NCBI GenBank assembly: GCA_023248415.1
Contig: JAHFEP010000125.1
Coordinates: 1 to 8,168, forward strand
DNA length: 8,168 bases
Reading direction: 5' to 3'
Source: Nitrospirota bacterium
GTDB lineage: Bacteria; Nitrospirota; CAKKRA01; 9FT-COMBO-42-15
The translations under genes and the position numbers were made by a program. Shown here piece after piece: positions 5,009-8,168 of the stretch; position 1 is the first letter of the stretch; every line of letters starts with the position of its first letter. Under the pieces are notes generated by a model that was given only the letters and a program-made list of their open reading frames with translations, was not told where the DNA came from and did not search any database.

Positions 5009-7723
5009 ATGTATTTTAAAAGTATTTTATTTTTTATATTTTTTATATTTTTTTTATTACTTCACTTCTCAATAGCAAATGCAGCTGATTACTATGTTGC
5101 TACAAATGGAAGTGATGCAAACACTGGGACATTAGCCCAGCCGTGGAAAACAGTTCAAAAGGCAGCCAATACACTTGTTGCAGGGGATACTGCTTATATT
5201 CGCAGTGGGACATATTTAGAAAACAATATTCTGTTTACTAATTCCGGCACAGCAACCCAACCTATAACAATCAAGAATTATACAGGAGAGACCCCTGTTA
5301 TTGACGGAGGCTTCTCAAATAATCTGGTGGGGCAGAGTGCAATAGGTGTCTTTGAGAGTGAAGGAAAAAACTACATCACCTTCGACGGATTAGAAATCAT
5401 GCGTGGATGGCGGGCAAATATTTATCTTGGTAGGAATGTAACTACATCTAATATTATAATTCAAAACTGTAACCTTCATGATTTAAATGCCTATGATAAT
5501 AGCGGGCATATATTTTTCGGTAACTACATATCAAATATTACAGTAAGAAATAATAAGATGCATCATGTTATTCTTGCACCAACATCATCAGGCACAAGCG
5601 GAGAAGGAGTGTGGATAGGTATGGGGTCGGGAAGCTATGTAATTGAAAATAACGAAATGTATGATCTTATTCAAGGTATATGGGCAAAATATAAACAAAA
5701 TGATAATGCTGTTCCAATTATGAGAAATAATCTTATTCACGGTATTGTAGTAGCAGGGATACAGATAACAGCTAATAATGTTAATGTTACCAATAATATT
5801 ATTTATAATTCAGGAGGTATTGGTATAAAGGTTTATGATGAGGCAACAAGTTGTTCAGGTGTCGGTGGGGTTGGTACAATAATCACGCACAACACTATAG
5901 TAGACACCTTAAAAGGAATTGTTCTATATGGCCCCAGTGCCTGTACTGGTGCTCTTAATACAATCATAAAGGATAATCTAATCTATAACTTTACAAACTC
6001 AGAGCACAGAGGACTTTCTGTTTGGCCGTATAAGACTGTAGATACAAGCAATACAACTTTTGACCACAACCTTATCTATTCATCCAGTTTTAGTTCTCCT
6101 ATACGGGTCCTCGGCAATTATTACACTACAGCAACAGCCCCTTTAACAGGAACAAGCAACATTCAACAAGCTCCAATATTTAAGGATTATGCAAATAAAG
6201 ATTTTACGCTTCTATCTAACAGCCCTGGCTATAAAGCGGCAAGTGACGGCTATGACATGGGCGCTGATACATCATTACCACCTACACCTACAACAGGCGG
6301 CGGAGGTTCTGGTGGAGGTAATACTCCACCACCATCATCAGGCAGTGGTTCAGGCGGCAGCAGCGACTCCGGAGGTGGCAGCGGAGGCGGCTGCGGTTAT
6401 ATAAAGGATGATAATGGCAAAGGGCAAGGGGCTAAAGGCGAGGGGCTAAGTATTGCAATTCTCCTTTTGCTGCTGATTCATCTTAAGTTAAGAAAAAATT
6501 TTTTCTATAAAACATCGCTTGACACCAATAGTACATTTGGAGGTAAAAAAATGTGTTATAAGCTAAAATTAATTAGTATAATGTTTCTATTGTTATTTGT
6601 TGTCTATGCTCCTGCTCATGCCACAGTCTATTTCTATTATGATGCTGAAAATGGGACCGTAGGTAATGGTGTTCCTAGGGAACCAAATGGCGTAGATATT
6701 TGCACACAAGGATGCACGAGCACTGGCAGTGATGCAACGGTTCAATCGGCTGGAGGGGCGGGACAAGGGTCTCAATATTTCCAGTGGGTAACTACTGACA
6801 ATCAACCTTCCGCTTATACAGAAATTGTTAATCATAACACATTTCCAATGCCTGTTTCTTTAGGAACAACTTATTATTTAGCCTTTTTCTTCAATTTCAC
6901 AAGGATTAATGGACTGGATATTTGGCATGAAACTGGAGGAAGTGGTGATAAAGGTGTTGAAATTTATGGAGCATCTGGCATCAGATGGAGTATAAGTTTT
7001 GGACATTGGGGACCAATAGCAGATAACCAAGACCATCGCTATACCCTCTGGTTATCAAATGCCCGTGACCAACTTAATCCTGAACAGCAGACAGGGGAAA
7101 TTTTTGTGTTAAATCAGAATGGTTATAGTGCTGCTAATCCCTTACAATTGCAATATGAACGATGGTACTCGGCTGTTATGGCAATAAGAATAGCTTCAGA
7201 TAAGACTGGTTATGCAGCCGTTTGGATTGACGGACTTAAAATTGCCGAATATAATAATGTTAGAACAGTAGTAGATAGCTCCGCTATTATCGGTTTTATT
7301 GCAATGAATGGGACTATTGCTCAACCAGCTTACGATGCACCAGCCCATATTCGAAAATTTGATGCATTGATGCTAACAGATAATTGGCAGGATATTATTA
7401 ATGGAGGGTATCTGAACGGTGGCGGTGGCTCTGGCGGTGGCAATACTCCACCACCATCATCAGGCGGTGATACCACCTCAAGCGGTGGCGGCGGCGGATG
7501 TGGGTTTGTGAAGGATGATAATGGCAAAGGGCAAAAGGCTAAAGGCGAGGGGCTGATATTGATGATAATGCTGATTATTACATTATCTTTTTTTGTTCTT
7601 GCAGAGCGATATAAGCATGTGTTATCATTTGTTGAAAAGTGTAATCACTGGAGGGAATATGGTAAGAACACAGATTCAGATGAAAGAAGAGCAGATAAAG
7701 AAATTAAAAAAAATAGCTTCTAA
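2693..7723 (+). CDS. Giant tandem secreted protein: FN3/beta-helix/Calx-beta, beta-helix and jelly-roll modules, each with signal peptide and Cys tail
   Basis: This single 1676-residue frame starts at ATG 2693 behind GGGAGG with 8 bases of spacing. Residues 1-23 are a signal peptide (MKR, hydrophobic core, VLA before LDAP). FN3 lies at about 24-131, a parallel beta-helix at about 134-584 ending in DIGAYE, and Calx-beta at about 592-702 (SVSEAG to ITDND), followed by a tail with Cys735. A new signal peptide at 773-797 (IANA before ADYYV) leads a second beta-helix (about 798-1196) and a tail with Cys1234. A third signal peptide at 1287-1310 (AHA before TVYF) leads a concanavalin A-like body (about 1311-1574) and a tail with Cys1603. 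The last 20-25 residues after the final tail look non-native: they run through the antitoxin ribosome binding site and 65 bases into its gene. The content suggests cell-surface polysaccharide-binding or -cleaving proteins. The frame is certain; a single polypeptide product is doubtful, because the start at 6551 has its own strong ribosome binding site. Confidence 0.72.
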   Translation: MKRIIVPIALFLLIVTYASSVLALDAPAITAAAKGPNQINLTWSAVPDPGYGYKIEIQSAADSRYSSWTEIATAPYWVTESHYKDPQDNTASQYPVFSLRNNTSYSFRVRTYKGDASPVYSTYSNTASVTTRNYVAYYVNITSGADNTACGALASPCRTISYAINTRDLAAGGRVIIISAGNYANDYIRPVRSGSAGVDNKIVIMAEPGSTVNITSSNTNPISVSYNYVVIDGITVTSDYNDNMVAISGSYNALANCEFDGSGNVSWGPLIAGSYNLVHGVYSHDFGSADVDAGSAMQTVGSTIPANYNIIQYSLLRRGSHDTALTKNNANYNQWMNNVMDGGWGIGWAVVSDSYAVSANNLFEGNIVRDTAKNKTITNYKPGIQISGDYNTIRRNVIYDGNRTGTNSNPSPGIEISRLTGYGAHHNLIYNNAIYHNGGRAIVFMDGASENDNIIANNIMYYNYGDTAYCPNSLNVHIRGVTTNTVVHHNQILYKDWTTGIENPNQGNMVLYSNNCMSLSTAESNYGVMFYNNVTYTPNFVSESSDFHLNSNSQLIDAGQVVTDATWGTLSYRGTAPDIGAYEGDGGPPVPVLQFSAATYSVSEAGPTATITATRTGSAAGAVSVSYATSNGTATAGSDYTAVSGTLNWASGDTAAKTFTVAIIDDAVVESNETVNITLSNPTNGAVIGSPSAVALTITDNDSAGGGGGGNTPPPSSGGGGSGSGGDSGSGGGGCGYIKDINGKGPRAKGEGLALMIMLIIVLAGIALARKAMYFKSILFFIFFIFFLLLHFSIANAADYYVATNGSDANTGTLAQPWKTVQKAANTLVAGDTAYIRSGTYLENNILFTNSGTATQPITIKNYTGETPVIDGGFSNNLVGQSAIGVFESEGKNYITFDGLEIMRGWRANIYLGRNVTTSNIIIQNCNLHDLNAYDNSGHIFFGNYISNITVRNNKMHHVILAPTSSGTSGEGVWIGMGSGSYVIENNEMYDLIQGIWAKYKQNDNAVPIMRNNLIHGIVVAGIQITANNVNVTNNIIYNSGGIGIKVYDEATSCSGVGGVGTIITHNTIVDTLKGIVLYGPSACTGALNTIIKDNLIYNFTNSEHRGLSVWPYKTVDTSNTTFDHNLIYSSSFSSPIRVLGNYYTTATAPLTGTSNIQQAPIFKDYANKDFTLLSNSPGYKAASDGYDMGADTSLPPTPTTGGGGSGGGNTPPPSSGSGSGGSSDSGGGSGGGCGYIKDDNGKGQGAKGEGLSIAILLLLLIHLKLRKNFFYKTSLDTNSTFGGKKMCYKLKLISIMFLLLFVVYAPAHATVYFYYDAENGTVGNGVPREPNGVDICTQGCTSTGSDATVQSAGGAGQGSQYFQWVTTDNQPSAYTEIVNHNTFPMPVSLGTTYYLAFFFNFTRINGLDIWHETGGSGDKGVEIYGASGIRWSISFGHWGPIADNQDHRYTLWLSNARDQLNPEQQTGEIFVLNQNGYSAANPLQLQYERWYSAVMAIRIASDKTGYAAVWIDGLKIAEYNNVRTVVDSSAIIGFIAMNGTIAQPAYDAPAHIRKFDALMLTDNWQDIINGGYLNGGGGSGGGNTPPPSSGGDTTSSGGGGGCGFVKDDNGKGQKAKGEGLILMIMLIITLSFFVLAERYKHVLSFVEKCNHWREYGKNTDSDERRADKEIKKNSF
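4805..5005 (+). repeat. C-terminal tail cassette 3 (Cys sorting-like signal)
   Basis: The linker contains NTPPPSSGG. Cys is at 4895-4897, then YIKDINGKGPRAKGEG, a hydrophobic core at 4949-4999 and Arg-Lys. Bases 4955-4975 are identical to 7559-7579 in cassette 5. Confidence 0.85.
5030..5056 (+). repeat. Tandem TTTTTTATA repeat in signal peptide of module 4
   Basis: Two copies of TTTTTTATA and a third diverging at its last codon (TTTTTTTTA) encode Phe-Phe-Ile, Phe-Phe-Ile, Phe-Phe-Leu in the signal peptide core. The 9-base unit keeps frame when units are gained or lost, but the T8 run at 5048-5055 could slip out of frame. Confidence 0.7.
6296..6496 (+). repeat. C-terminal tail cassette 4 (Cys sorting-like signal)
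   Basis: The linker contains NTPPPSSGS. Cys is at 6392-6394, then YIKDDNGKGQGAKGEG, a hydrophobic core at 6446-6478, then His-Leu-Lys-Leu-Arg-Lys. Bases 6404-6427 are identical to 7511-7534 in cassette 5. Confidence 0.85.
6491..6506. repeat. Perfect 16-base palindrome AGAAAAAATTTTTTCT
   Basis: The palindrome is perfect with an A6T6 centre and lies between tail 4 and the module 5 ribosome binding site. It could be a bent-DNA element or protein site. As an RNA hairpin it would have no loop to spare and only A-U pairs in its core, so it is a poor terminator. Confidence 0.6.
6499..6505 (+). other. Candidate -1 slippery heptamer T TTT TTC at end of tail 4
   Basis: In the reading frame AAT TTT TTC the heptamer fits the X XXY YYZ form of -1 frameshift sites. 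A -1 shift here reads CTA then TAA at 6508-6510, ending module 4 as LRKNFFL. No downstream stimulatory structure was identified. Confidence 0.3.
6539..6543 (+). promoter_or_regulatory. Internal ribosome binding site before module 5
   Basis: GGAGG followed by TAAAAAA and ATG 6551 is an ideal spacing of 7 bases. It lies inside the long open frame, where it is read as Gly-Gly-Lys-Lys. This argues that module 5 is at least also translated from its own start. Confidence 0.7.
7418..7615 (+). repeat. C-terminal tail cassette 5 (Cys sorting-like signal)
   Basis: The linker contains NTPPPSSGG. Cys is at 7499-7501, then FVKDDNGKGQKAKGEG, a hydrophobic core at 7553-7603 and Glu-Arg-Tyr-Lys. Its charged end is the weakest of the five, which fits the idea that the true end is in another frame or has decayed. 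Confidence 0.8.
7588..7594 (+). other. Candidate -1 slippery heptamer T TTT TTT in tail 5
   Basis: The codons TCT TTT TTT contain a T7 run in slippery phase. A -1 shift reads through CSCRAI to TAA at 7612-7614, so the protein would end right after its hydrophobic segment rather than inside the antitoxin gene. Confidence 0.3.
7619..7647 (+). promoter_or_regulatory. Candidate antitoxin operator: two direct 9-mers 20 bases apart
   Basis: GTGTTATCA at 7619-7627 and GTGTAATCA at 7639-7647 differ at one base and start exactly 20 bases apart, close to two helical turns. They lie just upstream of the ribosome binding site of a ribbon-helix-helix antitoxin gene. Such antitoxins often bind short repeated sites before their own operon. 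Confidence 0.3.
7650..7655 (+). promoter_or_regulatory. Ribosome binding site of the antitoxin gene
   Basis: GGAGGG lies 3 bases before ATG 7659 (4 if GGAGG is the pairing core). This is short but usable spacing, and it decides the start over the upstream in-frame ATG codons at 7593 and 7617. Confidence 0.65.
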
Positions 7724-7907
7724 AGAGCATCGGTCTATTGCAGAGATTATACGGCAGGCTGTGAATAATTTTATGGCTATAAAGGCTGATGTTGATTTTG
7801 AAGAGAGGCGGAAACGCGCAATCGCAGCAGCAGGCCGTTTCCATTCTAAAGCATCAGACCTTTCTTTATCTCATGATAAATATTTGGCAGAGGCATTTAA
7901 AAAGTGA
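7659..7907 (+). CDS. vapB: Ribbon-helix-helix antitoxin, VapB-like
   Basis: This 82-residue protein starts at ATG 7659, preceded by GGAGGG at 7650-7655; a longer in-frame reading from 7593 lacks such a site and gives an unlikely N-terminus. The N-terminal half (MVRTQIQMKEEQIKKLKKIA, then RSIAEIIRQAV) has the strand-helix-helix pattern of Arc/CopG/MetJ DNA-binding dimers: an alternating strand at residues 2-8 followed by two amphipathic helices. The C-terminal end (SLSHDKYLAEAF) matches the segment with which such VapB proteins typically cover the toxin active site. The family represses its own operon and neutralises the partner RNase; both are inferred here from family and context. The stop TGA at 7905-7907 overlaps the toxin start at 7904 (GTGA), the usual translational coupling. 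It is independent of the surface-protein modules except that the preceding large frame runs 65 bases into it in another phase. Confidence 0.85.
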   Translation: MVRTQIQMKEEQIKKLKKIASKEHRSIAEIIRQAVNNFMAIKADVDFEERRKRAIAAAGRFHSKASDLSLSHDKYLAEAFKK

Positions 7908-8168
7908 AGGCTTTTATTGACACCTCAGCATTTTTAGCTATTTTAGATGCAGATGACAAAAATCATCACAAGGCAAAGTCAAAATGGATAGAATTAATTT
8001 CTTCTGAGGCAATCCTGTTTTGTAACAATTATATTTTAATAGAAACATTTGCCCTTGTTCAGCATCGTCTTGGGATGGAGGCAGTAAGGACTTTTAATGA
8101 TGATATATTGCCGCTTATAAATGTTGAATGGGTTGATGAGGCGACACATAAGGCTGGTATTAATGCCT
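7904..8168 (+). CDS. vapC: PIN-domain ribonuclease toxin, VapC-like (3' partial)
   Basis: The frame opens with GTG at 7904, overlapping the antitoxin stop as GTGA, and stays open to the right edge (88 complete codons). The start MKAFIDTSAFLAIL is the classic first strand of a PIN domain with the metal-binding Asp at residue 6. A second conserved acidic residue is Glu47 in NYILIETFALVQHRLG, the expected helix position. The remaining acidic residues of the site and the C-terminal third lie beyond the window, so an intact catalytic centre cannot be confirmed. VapC toxins of this family are Mg-dependent endoribonucleases that cut tRNA or rRNA to stop translation; the target here is unknown. The GTG start and overlap suggest that translation depends on the antitoxin frame. 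A typical length is about 130-150 residues, so roughly 45-60 residues are missing. Confidence 0.88.
   Translation, partial: MKAFIDTSAFLAILDADDKNHHKAKSKWIELISSEAILFCNNYILIETFALVQHRLGMEAVRTFNDDILPLINVEWVDEATHKAGINA

Larger units (their letters stand above)
6483..6511 (+). promoter_or_regulatory. Weak candidate promoter before module 5
   Basis: TATAAA at 6506-6511 matches 5 of 6 bases of a -10 box. TTAAGT at 6483-6488, exactly 17 bases upstream, matches only 3 of 6 bases of a -35 box. The spacer is almost wholly the A6T6 tract, which would bend the DNA. A start near 6518 would give a leader of about 33 bases carrying the GGAGG site. This is suggestive only. Confidence 0.2.
5009..6550 (+). other. 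Module 4: signal peptide, parallel beta-helix, Cys tail
   Basis: ATG 5009 opens a 25-residue signal peptide (MYFKS, then a Phe/Ile-rich core, IANA) cleaved before ADYYVATNGSDANTG. The segment ADYYVATNGS to AGDTAYIRSGTY is the same N-terminal cap as in module 2. Beta-helix coils continue to about base 6280. The tail (6296-6496) follows, then about 54 bases that read as KNFFYKTSLDTNSTFGGKK and include the ribosome binding site of module 5. That segment looks like an untranslated leader read through rather than selected protein. No Shine-Dalgarno sequence is evident before 5009. Confidence 0.7.
6551..7723 (+). other. Module 5: possible independent gene, signal peptide, concanavalin A-like body, Cys tail
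   Basis: ATG 6551 follows GGAGG with 7 bases of spacing, the best internal start in the window. MCYKLKLISI with a hydrophobic core ending APAHA is a convincing signal peptide, cleaved before TVYFYYDAENG. The body ends with WYSAVMAIRI, GYAAVWIDGLKIAEYNNV and HIRKFDALMLTDNW, a layout typical of jelly-roll polysaccharide lyase-like or lectin-like domains in which the strand with VWIDG is followed by a description of the displaced surface. Family and catalytic residues cannot be fixed by eye. The tail spans 7418-7615, but no stop follows it until 7721, inside the antitoxin gene. In the -1 frame TAA occurs at 7612-7614. Confidence 0.65.

Noticed and set aside
603..7615. LPXTG, PEP-CTERM or lipoprotein signal in the tails
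   Set aside because: No LPxTG or PEP motif is present, and the Cys is C-terminal before a hydrophobic helix, not after an N-terminal signal.
3..7723. Reassigned stop codon explaining the long frames
   Set aside because: No in-frame TAA, TAG or TGA is read through; all three codons appear as ordinary ends (TAG 2688, TAA 7721, TGA 7905).
1..8168. CRISPR array, tRNA/rRNA or insertion sequence
   Set aside because: The only regular repeats are protein-coding tails and domains; no spacer-repeat periodicity, transposase-like frame or RNA gene pattern was seen.

Overview
The window comes from a bacterium of moderate to low GC with standard stop codon use: TAG, TAA and TGA all end plausible genes. 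Secreted Gly/Ser-rich surface proteins with a C-terminal anchor-like tail, next to a toxin-antitoxin pair, suggest an environmental Gram-negative bacterium. A Nitrospirota or Deltaproteobacteria-like lineage is a guess from the style of the proteins, not something the sequence proves. Everything recognised is on the + strand.

Positions 3-7723 hold only two very long reading frames (3-2690, open to the left edge, and 2693-7723), separated by 2 bases. Together they encode five successive modules. Modules 2-5 each look like a complete secreted protein: signal peptide, beta-rich body, Gly/Ser linker and a Cys-containing C-terminal tail. Module 1 is the C-terminal part of such a protein. The bodies are: (1) Ig-like plus FN3; (2) right-handed parallel beta-helix plus Ig-like; (3) FN3, parallel beta-helix and Calx-beta; (4) parallel beta-helix; (5) concanavalin A-like jelly roll resembling polysaccharide lyase or lectin domains. 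Modules 1+2 and 3+4+5 are joined in frame without any stop codon, so a new signal peptide follows directly on the previous tail. The only stop-separated boundary is 2/3, with TAG, a good ribosome binding site and ATG.

The five tails share one pattern: a Gly/Ser linker (often with NTPPPSS), then Cys-Gly-[Phe/Tyr]-[Val/Ile]-Lys-Asp-[Ile/Asp]-Asn-Gly-Lys-Gly, a Lys/Gly spacer, a hydrophobic segment, and usually basic residues. This is the architecture of a protein-sorting signal, but I cannot match it to a named C-terminal sorting family. The tandem chain of sorted surface proteins is the most unusual feature. It is either a genuine multi-signal polyprotein or a set of separate genes whose stops are missing or bypassed. 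T-rich slippery heptamers at two of the tails, each followed by a near stop in the -1 frame, keep a frameshifting explanation open.

Positions 7659-8168 hold a VapBC-type toxin-antitoxin pair: a ribbon-helix-helix antitoxin and, overlapping it by four bases (GTGA), a PIN-domain toxin truncated by the right edge. The last secreted module runs out of frame 65 bases into the antitoxin gene. No RNA gene, CRISPR array, insertion sequence or convincing terminator was seen, and there is no gene-free stretch above 300 bases.
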